A stretch of DNA of 64,000 nt from NCBI GenBank assembly GCA_964542455.1, contig CAZIUC010000001.1:124001-188000 (forward strand), given 5' to 3'. A program made the position numbers and the translations under genes. The DNA is from PFJX01 sp964542455 (GTDB lineage: Bacteria; Pseudomonadota; Gammaproteobacteria; Burkholderiales; Thiobacillaceae). The notes beneath the pieces were generated by a model. It was not told where the DNA came from, did no database searches, and worked only from the letters and a program-made list of their open reading frames with translations. Below are positions 34,147 to 41,901 of the stretch, in pieces; position 1 is the first letter of the stretch, and each line of letters starts with the position of its first letter.

Positions 34147-35306
34147 TGGGGTGGCTGAATTTTGCAGAACGCATGTTGCCGCGCCCCTGGAAGAAATCCC
34201 CCCCAGCCCCCCTTTGCAAAAGGGGGGAGTACGATGTGCTGACTATCGCCTTGGCGGTATTGCTGTCCACTGGCCTCTCCGTCCACGCCGCCTTTGCCAC
34301 GGAACCTCGCCTCTACCTCTACAACTGGAACAACTACATCTCGGACGCCACGGTCGCCCGCTTCGAGGCCGAATGCGGCTGTCGGGTGGTGCGGGACTAT
34401 TACTCCGACAACGAGGAAATGCTGGCCAAGCTGGCGGCGGGGGCGAGTGGCTACGACCTGGTCGTGCCCACCGGCTATGCCGTCGAGGCGCTGCTCCGTT
34501 CGAAACAGTTGCGCCACATCGACACCTCGCGCCTATCCAACTTCAGGAATCTCAAGCCGGAATTTCTCAATGCCTTCTTCGATCCCGGCAACCGCTATTC
34601 CGTGCCCTATGCCTACACGATTACCCTGCTCGGCTACAACACGCGCAAGCTGGCGGAACTCGGCCTGCCTACGGACACCTGGGCGCTGATCTTCGAGCCG
34701 AAATATCTGCAAAAGCTCAAGGGCCGCGTCACGGTGCTGGATTCACAGCGGGAATTGATCGGCGCGGCGATGATGTACCTGGGCTATTCGGTCAACGACA
34801 ATGACGAACGCAAATGGAAACAGGCGCGTGACCTGATCCTGCGCGCCAAGCCCTACTGGGCCGCGTTCAACGCCTCCAGCTATATCAAGGAACTGACCCT
34901 GGGCAACATCTGGGTCGCGCACGGCTACTCCAACGACATGTTCCAGGCCAACGCCGACGCCGTGAAAGCCCATCGCGGCTTCAACATCGCCGCCAGTATC
35001 CCGAAGGAAGGCGCGGTGCTGGCCCTGGATTCCATGGTCCTGCACCAGACCGGTCGCCATCCGGAACTGGCACTGCGCTTCATCGACTTCATGCTGCGCG
35101 GCGAGAACTCCGCCGAATTGACCAACCTGATCGGCTCCGGCAACCCCAACCGCGCCGCCACCAGCCACATCCGCCCCGACATCGCCGCCGACCCGGCCAT
35201 CTTCCCGGACCACGCAGCACTCAACCGCCTGGAAATGCTGCGCGACCTGGACCGGAGAAGCCGCCGGGTACTGAACCGGATATGGACGGAGATCAAACTG
35301 CGGTGA
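34146..35306 (+). CDS. potD: Periplasmic polyamine-binding protein, PotD/PotF-like
   Basis: 386 residues from ATG 34146, translationally coupled to potC. The mature domain begins EPRLYLYNWNNYISDATVAR. Further polyamine-binding-family motifs follow (YDLVVPTGYAVEALLRS, VPYAYTITLLGYN, WVAHGYSNDM). The leader is odd: MGWLNFAERMLPRPW is followed by KKSPPAPLCKRGEY, which the family A arm at 34194-34229 encodes. Only then comes the hydrophobic core LTIALAVLLSTGLSVHAAFA. The repeat has therefore landed in the n-region of the signal peptide and lengthened it. A GTG at about 34239, after the repeat, is an alternative start that would restore a normal leader. Confidence 0.92.
   Translation: MGWLNFAERMLPRPWKKSPPAPLCKRGEYDVLTIALAVLLSTGLSVHAAFATEPRLYLYNWNNYISDATVARFEAECGCRVVRDYYSDNEEMLAKLAAGASGYDLVVPTGYAVEALLRSKQLRHIDTSRLSNFRNLKPEFLNAFFDPGNRYSVPYAYTITLLGYNTRKLAELGLPTDTWALIFEPKYLQKLKGRVTVLDSQRELIGAAMMYLGYSVNDNDERKWKQARDLILRAKPYWAAFNASSYIKELTLGNIWVAHGYSNDMFQANADAVKAHRGFNIAASIPKEGAVLALDSMVLHQTGRHPELALRFIDFMLRGENSAELTNLIGSGNPNRAATSHIRPDIAADPAIFPDHAALNRLEMLRDLDRRSRRVLNRIWTEIKLR
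34194..34229. repeat. Family A single arm in the potD signal peptide region
   Basis: AAATCCCCCCCAGCCCCCCT then TTGCAAAAGGGGGGAG. It matches the right arm of the composite copies at 44808 and 50755. It is in frame with potD. Confidence 0.85.
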
Positions 35307-35363
35307 ATGGTGAGGCGTGGGAAATTAACGTGGGGCGTCAATCCAATTGATCGTCGCGCCCAC

Positions 35364-35792
35364 TCAAGGCAAATCCGCCGCGAAAGGATTGAGCAACCTG
35401 ACGCCGGTGCCCTGGAAATCGCGGGTGTTGCGGGTAACCAGGGTCAGATCGTAGGCCAGCGCCGTCGCGGCGATCTGCTTGTCCAGCGCGTGTTCCGGGT
35501 GTGGCACTAGCAGCCGTCCCCATACCTGAGCGATGTCCGTGTCCATGGGCAGGATGTCATCCTGGTAATCAGACAGCACCCTGCCCAGCCATTCATCGAG
35601 CCGTTCCGCCTGATCCAGGTCTCCCCGCCAACGAATGATCTCGACGCCCCGGCGCAACTCCCCGACTGTCACCACGGAAATGTAGAGCGGCGTCTCCGTC
35701 ATGATCGCCTGCCGGAAAAACTCGGCAACACCGCTATCGGCCTTCTTTCCCTTGCGGGACTCGCTGATGATGTTGGTATCAATCAAATACAT
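35364..35792 (-). CDS. PIN-domain toxin, VapC/FitB type
   Basis: 142 residues. The PIN catalytic acids are present: Asp5 in MYLIDTNIISESRKG, Glu in ISVVTVGELRRGVE, and Asp residues in HALDKQIAATALAYDL and LVTRNTRDFQG. The PIN ribonuclease is expected to cleave RNA when freed from its antitoxin. The start overlaps the end of the antitoxin gene by 14 bases (ATG 35792), the usual coupled toxin-antitoxin layout. Confidence 0.93.
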   Translation of the reverse strand: MYLIDTNIISESRKGKKADSGVAEFFRQAIMTETPLYISVVTVGELRRGVEIIRWRGDLDQAERLDEWLGRVLSDYQDDILPMDTDIAQVWGRLLVPHPEHALDKQIAATALAYDLTLVTRNTRDFQGTGVRLLNPFAADLP

Positions 35793-36015
35793 TGGGCAAC
35801 TTGCTCACTGATTCATCGCGGGCGAAATCGGAATCTTTGCCAACGTCGGGCATCGCGCCCAGCACTTCCGCGAAACCGCGCTTGCGCGGCCGCGCCAACG
35901 CTTCCATGAGGATCACCCGGTGCTCAGCCTCCGCGCTACGGCCATGCGCGGCGGCGCGCGCTTTCAAGGAGCCAATCAGGGCTTCATCGATACCACGAAC
36001 AAGAAGATTGGGCAT
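35779..36015 (-). CDS. Ribbon-helix-helix antitoxin, FitA-like
   Basis: 78 residues from the ATG at 36015, which has AGGAG seven bases upstream; a longer frame exists but runs over unrelated sequence. MPNLLVRGIDEALIGSLKAR followed by AAAHGRSAEAEHRVIL is the FitA/VapB-type ribbon-helix-helix N-terminus that binds the operator. The C-terminal tail (KDSDFARDESVSKLPNVFD) would wrap the PIN toxin. The operator probably lies at 36016-36060, where TAGCAATGATAGCACTTGG contains short repeats. Confidence 0.92.
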   Translation of the reverse strand: MPNLLVRGIDEALIGSLKARAAAHGRSAEAEHRVILMEALARPRKRGFAEVLGAMPDVGKDSDFARDESVSKLPNVFD

Positions 36016-36273
36016 TTCGTTACTCCTGCCACTTGGTTGATAGCAATGATAGCACTTGGTTCTGCTGGTGATGGCAAGCGGAATAGGGGGTTGATTGCAA
36101 TCGGCTATGGAGACAGTCTGCTTGAACAGTGTGATGCCGGCACTATTGGCGTGGTGTTGAATTCGGCGGAAGGCGCTACGCTTTTCCAATGGGATGGACT
36201 CCTCCCCTCTGCCACGGCATCGAAGTGCCAGACTGGAGAAGTCTCAACCAGTCACGAGAAGAAGGAGCCCGAA

Positions 36274-37305
36274 ATGAACGTTACCCGCATAGGTCTGGAT
36301 CTGGCAAAGAACGTCTTCCAGGTTCACGGAGTCGACCGTGACGAACGTATGGTCGCCAAACGCAAGCTCACGCGCCGACAAGTCCACGACTACTTCGAGA
36401 AGCTCCCTTCCTGCCGGATCGGCATGGAAGCCTGCGCCGGCGCCCATTACTGGGCGCGGGAATTCGGCCGCATGGGACACGAGGTCAAGCTGATCGCGCC
36501 GCAGTTCGTCAAACCCTACCTCAAGAGCCAGAAGAACGACGCCAACGACGCGGAGGCCATCTGCGAAGCGGTGGGGCGGCCCAACATGCGTTTCGTCACG
36601 GCCAAGACCATGGCCCAGCAAGACCTGCTGGCTGTGCATCGCATCCGTAGCGAACTGGTGCACCAGCGCACCGCCAAGGCCAACCAGATTCGCGGTCTTC
36701 TGGCGGAATACGGCGTCATCGTTCCGGTCGGGATCAACGCCTTGCGGCGCACCCTGCCGGAAATTCAGGATGACGCTGAGAACGGCCTGTCCGGCCTGTT
36801 CCGGCGGCTCCTGGAAGGCTTGCGAGCGGACCTGGTGGAACTGGATCGGCGGGTGGATCAACTCGATGGCGAGATTCAAGCCGCCGCCAAAGAAGACGAG
36901 ACGGCGCTTCGGCTGCAAACCGTGCCCGGAATCGGCCCGATCACGGCCACGGCCCTGGCCGCGTCGGTGGGCGATGGCCGGCAATTCCGGCATGGGCGGG
37001 ATATGGCCGCCTGGCTGGGGCTGACCCCTCGCCAGCACAGCAGCGGCGGCAAGGAGCGCTTGCTGGGCATGAGCAAGCGGGGCGACGGCTACCTGCGCAC
37101 CCTCCTCATTCACGGCGCGCGCGCGGTCGTCCAGGTCGCGGCCAACAAGACCGACCCGCGCAGCCGCTGGATTACCGGGGTGGTGGCGCGACGGCACAAA
37201 AACGTGGCCGCCGTGGCCCTGGCCAACAAGAACGCGCGCATCGCCTGGGCGTTGATCGTCCGAGGCGGCGCCTATGACAACCAATTCGGCATGGCAACGG
37301 CCTGA
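36274..37305 (+). CDS. IS110-family transposase, IS1111 group
   Basis: 343 residues from ATG 36274, with GAAGGAG nine bases upstream; the frame is open further upstream but without homology. The RuvC-like DEDD catalytic acids are visible in TRIGLDLAKNVFQVHGVD (Asp9), RIGMEACAGAHYWARE (Glu), and KNDANDAEAICEAVGRPNMR (Asp). The C-terminal transposase_20 domain has TVPGIGPITATALAASVGDG and the Ser-containing TPRQHSSGGKERLLGMSKRG. Length and all motifs are normal, so the enzyme looks functional. Known: IS110-family recombinases are guided by an element-encoded bridge RNA. Confidence 0.95.
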   Translation: MNVTRIGLDLAKNVFQVHGVDRDERMVAKRKLTRRQVHDYFEKLPSCRIGMEACAGAHYWAREFGRMGHEVKLIAPQFVKPYLKSQKNDANDAEAICEAVGRPNMRFVTAKTMAQQDLLAVHRIRSELVHQRTAKANQIRGLLAEYGVIVPVGINALRRTLPEIQDDAENGLSGLFRRLLEGLRADLVELDRRVDQLDGEIQAAAKEDETALRLQTVPGIGPITATALAASVGDGRQFRHGRDMAAWLGLTPRQHSSGGKERLLGMSKRGDGYLRTLLIHGARAVVQVAANKTDPRSRWITGVVARRHKNVAAVALANKNARIAWALIVRGGAYDNQFGMATA

Positions 37306-37758
37306 GCCGTTGCCACCCGGATCAACCCCTCAACACGCGGTTGCGCAAGAGAGAAACGTGATGGCAAACAGGTCGAACCGGCGGCGGGTGAGTCTGAGTA
37401 GGGCGATGGCCTTCGAGGCCGCTTTTCCGATCAGCCCCCGCCGCGCGGATGCCCATCATGGCCAGGAGGCATCGTCCTCCACAAACAGGTCGGATATACG
37501 CGCGCAGTCGCACCTTGGCGCCGGATGCGTGATTCACTCTTGTTACCCCCGTGTTGCTGCTTTGATCTCGATTGCCGTGGAAAAAACCGCTGGCCCGATC
37601 CACCGGTATGCCGAGTGCAACGCGTTATCCACCGCCGCCCGCCCTCCCGCCAGCGTGAGCGGCGCGCTCCCGGCCGGGCAGCCGTGGATAACGCTGCGCC
37701 TCACTCCGATCCGGCCGCATCCGCCTTGAAAAAATCGACCCGCTCTTCCTTGCTTATC
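37306..37758 (+). other. Long right-hand non-coding end of the IS1111 element; candidate bridge-RNA region
   Basis: 453 bases without a convincing gene follow the transposase and precede the right inverted repeat. Small internal stems are visible, for example GGATGCC/GGCATC around 37447-37472. Known: in the IS1111 group the guide (bridge) RNA is expected from the longer right end. The loops and promoter could not be assigned by eye. Part of the region may also be foreign sequence acquired inside the element. Confidence 0.4.
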
Positions 37759-37805
37759 GGGAGGAGTCCATATACGCCCTACGCGCTGGCACTTTAATGC
37801 TGCAC

Positions 37806-37910
37806 TCACTCAGGTACGGTCAGCTTCGTTCCATCTTTGAACACGACCATACTCGGCTCAAACTTTGTCTTGTACTTCCCTGCTTCCAAGTTCCATACCT
37901 TACGATGCAT
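37806..37910 (-). other. Possible 34-residue gene fragment
   Basis: Leftward frame MHRKVWNLEAGKYKTKFEPS continuing to MVVFKDGTKLTVPE and TGA. The composition is protein-like (alternating hydrophobic and charged) and the sequence is AT-richer than its surroundings. No ribosome site or relative is recognised. It is probably the tail of a gene destroyed when this island was rearranged next to the IS right end. Confidence 0.3.
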
Positions 37911-37915
37911 ATGCT

Positions 37916-37993
37916 AGGAACCGTGACCACGGTGGCACATAGGGCACGAGCCTGAGCGGCGATGGGGATGTGGGTGTTGAGCAGGTAGCGCAT
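37916..37993 (-). pseudogene. 5' remnant of a PIN-domain toxin gene
   Basis: It begins one base after the Phd-type antitoxin stop (TGA G ATG). The start MRYLLNTHIPIAAQ matches the MRYLLDTHILI opening of PIN toxins paired with Phd antitoxins, then loses similarity after about 14 residues. The conserved catalytic Asp is Asn (LLNTH). The rest of the toxin is absent, and the IS1111 right end lies ~145 bases further on. Confidence 0.7.
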
Positions 37994-37994
37994 C

Positions 37995-38225
37995 TCAGTC
38001 CAGGGAAGCCACCGGCTCGGGCAACTTGTCCACGGGGGCTTCGAGATTGATGTCGGTTTCTCCCCAGAAGGGGCGGAACAGGTCTGCCGCTATGCGCTGG
38101 GTATCGGGCACCACTCGCGCGATCACCCGGCCATGACGGGTGATGGCGATTTCCTCGCCGGCTTCGACGGCGGCGAGTAATTCGTTGAACCTGATTTTGG
38201 CTTCGTCGAACTCATAGGTGCGCAT
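37995..38225 (-). CDS. Phd/YefM-family antitoxin, toxin lost
   Basis: 76 residues from the ATG at 38225, with GGAG six bases upstream. MRTYEFDEAKIRFNELLAAV followed by EAGEEIAITRHGRVIARVVP is the Phd/YefM DNA-binding domain. The C-terminal toxin-binding tail reads LFRPFWGETDINLEAPVDKL. The adjoining toxin gene is a remnant, so this is an orphan antitoxin that may persist as a repressor or as protection against related toxins. Confidence 0.88.
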   Translation of the reverse strand: MRTYEFDEAKIRFNELLAAVEAGEEIAITRHGRVIARVVPDTQRIAADLFRPFWGETDINLEAPVDKLPEPVASLD

Positions 38226-38650
38226 CACGAACTCCATTCTGGCTATGTGGCCAGCGCCCACTTGTGGAGAAAAAAACTCTATCCCAGCCGCCTCCCGGAT
38301 CAGAAGGGTGAGGGGCGCACAGCGCCAATTCGCGGATAATCGCGCCGTTTTTTCTTCACGCGCCCCTAGCAGCCTGTCGGACTTTGGAATCGTCGGCTGC
38401 AAAGCGACCGCGGCGGTCCATTTTTCGCCGGCTTTTTGCACCCGCAAGGGGTACGCCGGATTCGTAATGTCGCTGAAGCGACAACGACTCCGCTGCCCCA
38501 TAGCTGGGCTATGCGGCTGCAAATCCGGCAAAAACTGGCCTCGCTGGGGCCGCTTTTCGCTATCGACGACCAAAGTCCGACAGGCTGCTAGCAAACCCCG
38601 GTCGTGAACGAATACGCATCGTCAAGCTAACCACACTAGAGGGCCATCCC
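38226..38650. other. Gene-free stretch holding a MITE
   Basis: 425 bases between the Phd antitoxin and the SSS symporter. Besides the MITE at 38366-38591 it holds ~140 bases of unrecognised sequence upstream of the antitoxin and ~59 bases that should carry the symporter promoter. No gene is supported. Confidence 0.6.
38366..38591. mobile_element. 226-bp MITE with perfect 22-base terminal inverted repeats
   Basis: Termini CTAGCAGCCTGTCGGACTTT(GG) at 38366-38387 and its exact reverse complement at 38570-38591. It has no coding capacity. The interior holds a smaller palindrome and a segment (38449-38505; CGCCGGATTCG, CGCTGAAGCG, CAACGACTCCGCTGCCCC) that also occurs, duplicated, at 59209-59302. 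The AGCAGCCTGTCGGACTT end is a type of terminal sequence seen in many proteobacterial genomes; the mobilising transposase is not in this window. Confidence 0.88.
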
Positions 38651-40096
38651 ATGTTGCTGGGTTTCGTCATTCTTTATCTGGTCGTTTCTCTGGGCATCGG
38701 CATGTATGCCGCGACCCGCGTGCATAACGCCCGCGATTACATATCCGCCGGGCGTTCGTTGCCGCTCTATATCGTCATGGCGATGGTGTTCGCCACCTGG
38801 TTCGGGGCGGAGACGGTGCTGGGGATTCCCGCGACTTTCCTCAAGGAAGACCTGAGCGGGCTGATTTCCGATCCCTTCGGCGCGTCGTTGTGCCTTGTGC
38901 TGTTCGGTCTGTTCTTCGCGAAGAAGTTGTATCGCATGAATCTGCTGACCATCGGCGACTTCTACCGGGAACGCTATGACCGCCGCGTGGAGGTCATCAC
39001 CGGCGTGGCCATCGCGTTGTCCTACCTGGGCTGGGTGTCGGCGCAGGTGACCGCGCTGGGGCTGGTGTTCAATGTGCTGTCCGATGGCCAGGTCACGCAG
39101 GTACAGGGCATTTTGATCGGCGCGACAGTGGTGCTGATGTACACACTCTATGGCGGCATGTGGTCGGTGGCGCTGACCACGTTCTTCCAGATGATCGTCA
39201 TCGTCCTCGGCCTCTTCTACATCGCCTGGCTGGTGGCCGGCCTGGCGGGCGGAGTGGCCCCGGTGATAGAACACGCGGCCGCGCACGGCAAATTCCATTT
39301 CTGGCCGGATCTGAATGGGGTGGCGCTGGTGGCCTTCATTTCCGGCCTGCTGACCATGGGTTTCGGCTCGATCCCACAGCAGGACGTGTTCCAGCGCGCC
39401 AACTCGTCGAAGAACGAGTCGGTGGCGATATGGGGCACGGTGGCGGGCGGCGTGGCTTACTTCCTGTTCGCGGCCGTGCCGCTGTTCCTGGCCTATTCCG
39501 CCAATCTGGTCGACCCCGCGCTGGCGACGAAATGGCTGGCGGCTGATAGTCAGAAACTGCTGCCGGAACTGGTCAAGGGGCATCTGCCCTTGTTCGCCCA
39601 AGTGATCTTCTATGGCGCCTTGCTCTCGGTGATCATGTCCACCGCCTCCGGCACCCTGCTGGCGCCATCGGTGACGATTTCGGAAAACGTGCTGAAGGGC
39701 TTCGTCACCCGCCGCAAGCACATGTCGGACAAAAAGCTGCTGCTGATGACCCGCTGGGTGGTCGGCGCTTTCGCCGCGCTGGTCACGCTCTACGCGTTGT
39801 GGGCGCTGGGCGCGGACACGGGCATCCACCAGATGGTGGAGAACGCCTACAAGGTCACGCTGGTGGTGGCGTTCGTGCCGCTGCTCGCCGGGCTTTACTG
39901 GGCGCGCGCCAATACGGCTGGCGCCTATCTCGCCATCGGCCTGGGGCTGGCGACCTGGCTGTCGCTGGAATTCTTCGCGCCGGAGGGCGGCATGCCGCCG
40001 CAATTCGCGGGCTTTCTCATGAGTGTGCTGGGGATGTTGGCGGGGTCGTTGCTGTTCCGGTCCGCCGCCGAGAGGAAAACGAAAAAAACGCTATAA
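38651..40096 (+). CDS. Sodium:solute symporter (SSS family)
   Basis: 481 residues with about 13 membrane helices. LGIGMYAATRVHNARDYISA, AMVFATWFGAETVLGIPATF and YTLYGGMWSVALTTFFQMIV are typical SSS segments, as is the core SGLLTMGFGSIPQQDVFQRA. The family imports solutes such as amino acids, sugars, vitamins or acetate with Na+; the substrate cannot be assigned. Some betaproteobacterial relatives lie beside signalling genes, and a diguanylate cyclase follows here after 58 bases. AGAGGG lies ten bases before the ATG. Confidence 0.93.
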   Translation: MLLGFVILYLVVSLGIGMYAATRVHNARDYISAGRSLPLYIVMAMVFATWFGAETVLGIPATFLKEDLSGLISDPFGASLCLVLFGLFFAKKLYRMNLLTIGDFYRERYDRRVEVITGVAIALSYLGWVSAQVTALGLVFNVLSDGQVTQVQGILIGATVVLMYTLYGGMWSVALTTFFQMIVIVLGLFYIAWLVAGLAGGVAPVIEHAAAHGKFHFWPDLNGVALVAFISGLLTMGFGSIPQQDVFQRANSSKNESVAIWGTVAGGVAYFLFAAVPLFLAYSANLVDPALATKWLAADSQKLLPELVKGHLPLFAQVIFYGALLSVIMSTASGTLLAPSVTISENVLKGFVTRRKHMSDKKLLLMTRWVVGAFAALVTLYALWALGADTGIHQMVENAYKVTLVVAFVPLLAGLYWARANTAGAYLAIGLGLATWLSLEFFAPEGGMPPQFAGFLMSVLGMLAGSLLFRSAAERKTKKTL

Positions 40097-40154
40097 AGAT
40101 TTCTCCGGACTGGCCGATAGACATATCCCAAACAGTATTAATTTTTCCGGGAAC

Positions 40155-41084
40155 ATGGCCCAAACCCCCAACGTCATCGGCACGGCCGTCATGCAGTTGC
40201 TCAAGGATCGCGGGGAACCCGCGACCCCGGATAACTACGAACGTACCTATTACGAGCTTTCCGGCCTGCCGCGCCCGGCCAAGCCGAGCGAGCCCGCCGA
40301 GGACAACAGCGCCAACCTCAAACTGCTCGCCATGCTGCGCGAGATGGTGCGGGAAATCACCAACAAGACCGAGCACCTGGCACACGATCTGGGGGAGAAG
40401 AATCATGGCCTCTCGGAAAATGTCAGCAGCCTGAAATCCTGCCGCGACAAGCAGGAAATACTGCGCCTGCTTTCCACCGTGGTGATGCAGGCGGGTAGCA
40501 TCCACAGCACGGTGGAATCGAGCCATCAGGAACTCCTGGAAACGCGCCAGTCGCTCAACGCCATGCAGGAAGAACTGGCCGAGACGCGCCAGTTGCTCAA
40601 CGAGGATGCCCTGACCGGCGCCCTCAACCGACGCGGGCTGGATCTGACCCTGTCACGGGAGATCGCCCGCGCGCAACGCATCAATGCGCGTCTTTCCCTG
40701 GCGATGGTGGATCTCGACCACTTCAAGAAGATCAACGACGACTTCGGCCACGCGGCCGGCGACCAGATGCTGATGCACTTCACCAGCTTGATCCGCTCGG
40801 TGATGCGCAAATCCGATGCCCTGGTGCGCTACGGCGGTGAGGAATTCACGCTGATTTTGCCGGAAACCGATGCTCGCGGTGCCCATTTCGTGCTCGGCCG
40901 CCTGCAACAGGTGATGGCGCGCACGCCGCTGAATTACGAGGGTAAACAGATTAATACCACCTTCAGTGCGGGCATCGCCACCCTGAAACCCGAAGAAAAC
41001 GGCCACGCCCTGCTGCGCCGCGCCGACGACGCCGTCTACGCCGCCAAGAACGCGGGGCGCAACGCCATCAGGCTGTCGCAGTAG
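40155..41084 (+). CDS. GGDEF diguanylate cyclase
   Basis: 309 residues from ATG 40155 (GGGAAC upstream). The N-terminal helical domain (IGTAVMQLLKDRGEPATPDN, YERTYYELSG) is one often found on soluble cyclases. A coiled linker (LETRQSLNAMQEELAETRQL) leads into the GGDEF domain: DALTGALNRRGL, MVDLDHFKKINDDFGHAAGD, and the active-site loop RYGGEEFTLILPE. GGEEF is an active variant. No RxxD inhibitory site is obvious just before it. It is predicted to make c-di-GMP from two GTP in the cytoplasm. Confidence 0.94.
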   Translation: MAQTPNVIGTAVMQLLKDRGEPATPDNYERTYYELSGLPRPAKPSEPAEDNSANLKLLAMLREMVREITNKTEHLAHDLGEKNHGLSENVSSLKSCRDKQEILRLLSTVVMQAGSIHSTVESSHQELLETRQSLNAMQEELAETRQLLNEDALTGALNRRGLDLTLSREIARAQRINARLSLAMVDLDHFKKINDDFGHAAGDQMLMHFTSLIRSVMRKSDALVRYGGEEFTLILPETDARGAHFVLGRLQQVMARTPLNYEGKQINTTFSAGIATLKPEENGHALLRRADDAVYAAKNAGRNAIRLSQ

Positions 41085-41519
41085 TCAATCCTCGCGCCGG
41101 AATTCCCCCTCGATGACATCGCCTTCACCGGGTGGGGTGTTCGGCGGTGGCGGGGAGGGCGGACTACCGGAGGGTGCCCGCGCGGTGGGCCAGAGCAGCA
41201 GCAGCAGGGCGAGCACATCGGAGCCGGCGCCGGGCAGGATCAGAAGGACGCCGGCCATGAGGCGGCGACCACTGGCCCAGATTTCACCGAATGGGGCTTC
41301 ACCGCGTTCCAGCGCCAATTTCACGCGCGCCGGCAGGTCGCTGTGTTGCGCGCGGATCAGCGTTGCCCCGACCCAGATCGCGGATATCAACCAGATCAGG
41401 GTCCAGCCCCAGCCGATTTTTTGCGCGATCTGGTAAATGCCCACTATTTCCAGGGCCGGAATGGCGACGGCTATAATCAGCGCCAGCCATGCAACTCCCC
41501 CCGTAACCCGAATACTCAT
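41085..41519 (-). CDS. fxsA: FxsA family membrane protein
   Basis: 144 residues. Four hydrophobic segments (VAWLALIIAVAIPALEIVGI, TLIWLISAIWVGATLIRAQ, LMAGVLLILPGAGSDVLALL) and the FxsA pattern LIxPGxxSD are present. The C-terminal tail is Pro-rich (SGSPPSPPPPNTPPGEGD). In E. coli FxsA affects exclusion of phage T7 by F; its housekeeping role is unclear. The stop abuts that of the convergent cyclase gene. Confidence 0.9.
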   Translation of the reverse strand: MSIRVTGGVAWLALIIAVAIPALEIVGIYQIAQKIGWGWTLIWLISAIWVGATLIRAQHSDLPARVKLALERGEAPFGEIWASGRRLMAGVLLILPGAGSDVLALLLLLWPTARAPSGSPPSPPPPNTPPGEGDVIEGEFRRED

Positions 41520-41530
41520 AATTTATCCTC

Positions 41531-41887
41531 GTGTCTTCGCCGCCGGCACTCCGCATCATACTGACCACCCTGCCCGATGCCGAAATTGCCGGCCGCCTGG
41601 CGCGCGAGATGGTGGAAGCCAGGCTGGCGGCCTGCGTCAATGTGTTGTCACCCTGCCGTTCGATCTACCGCTGGCGGGATGGCAGTGAACCCGGCGATCG
41701 ACTTGAGAGCATCCAGGAAGATGGGGAGATTCCCCTGATCATCAAGACCACGGTCGAACGTTACCTCGCGCTGGAAACCTTTCTGCGCGAGAAGCATCCT
41801 TATCAGTTGCCAGAAATCATCGCCATCGACGTGAACGATGGCTTGCCCGATTATCTCCGCTGGGTCGCCGCCGCGACCCAACCTTGA
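41531..41887 (+). CDS. cutA: CutA1 divalent-cation tolerance protein
   Basis: 118 residues from GTG 41531. The trimeric CutA fold is recognised from LRIILTTLPDAEIAGRLARE, LAACVNVLSPCRSIYRWRDG, IIKTTVERYLALETFLREKH and YQLPEIIAIDVNDGLPDYLR. Between WRDG and PLIIKTT the loop is longer than usual (SEPGDRLESIQEDGEI), and 18 bases of it (41690-41707) are identical to part of the ParC insertion at 57475-57492. It is upstream of dsbD, a common cutA-dsbD pairing. Confidence 0.94.
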   Translation: MSSPPALRIILTTLPDAEIAGRLAREMVEARLAACVNVLSPCRSIYRWRDGSEPGDRLESIQEDGEIPLIIKTTVERYLALETFLREKHPYQLPEIIAIDVNDGLPDYLRWVAAATQP

Positions 41888-41901
41888 CCCGGAGTTTTCT
41901 C

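Larger units (their letters stand above)
36194..37771 (+). mobile_element. IS110-family (IS1111 group) insertion element
   Basis: A DEDD transposase gene (36274-37305) lies between perfect 13-base inverted repeats ATGGACTCCTCCC (36194-36206) and GGGAGGAGTCCAT (37759-37771). Sub-terminal inverted repeats are diagnostic of the IS1111 group; IS110-proper lacks them. True ends should lie a few bases outside these repeats. The left non-coding end is only ~80 bases, but the right is ~465 bases, long for the group, so the right end may have room for a guide RNA. No target duplication is expected. It sits between a FitAB-like pair and a broken Phd/PIN pair. Confidence 0.88.

Noticed and set aside
36016..36190. 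Coding fragment upstream of the transposase (GLIAIGYGDSLLEQ)
   Set aside because: Protein-like but without start, ribosome site or a recognised family; it overlaps the antitoxin promoter region.
35920..36273. N-terminal extension of the IS1111 transposase
   Set aside because: It crosses the left inverted repeat and the antitoxin promoter; ATG 36274 has a good ribosome site and matches the family start.
37274..37729. Open frame over the IS right end
   Set aside because: No ribosome site or recognisable domain; more likely non-coding end and guide-RNA territory.
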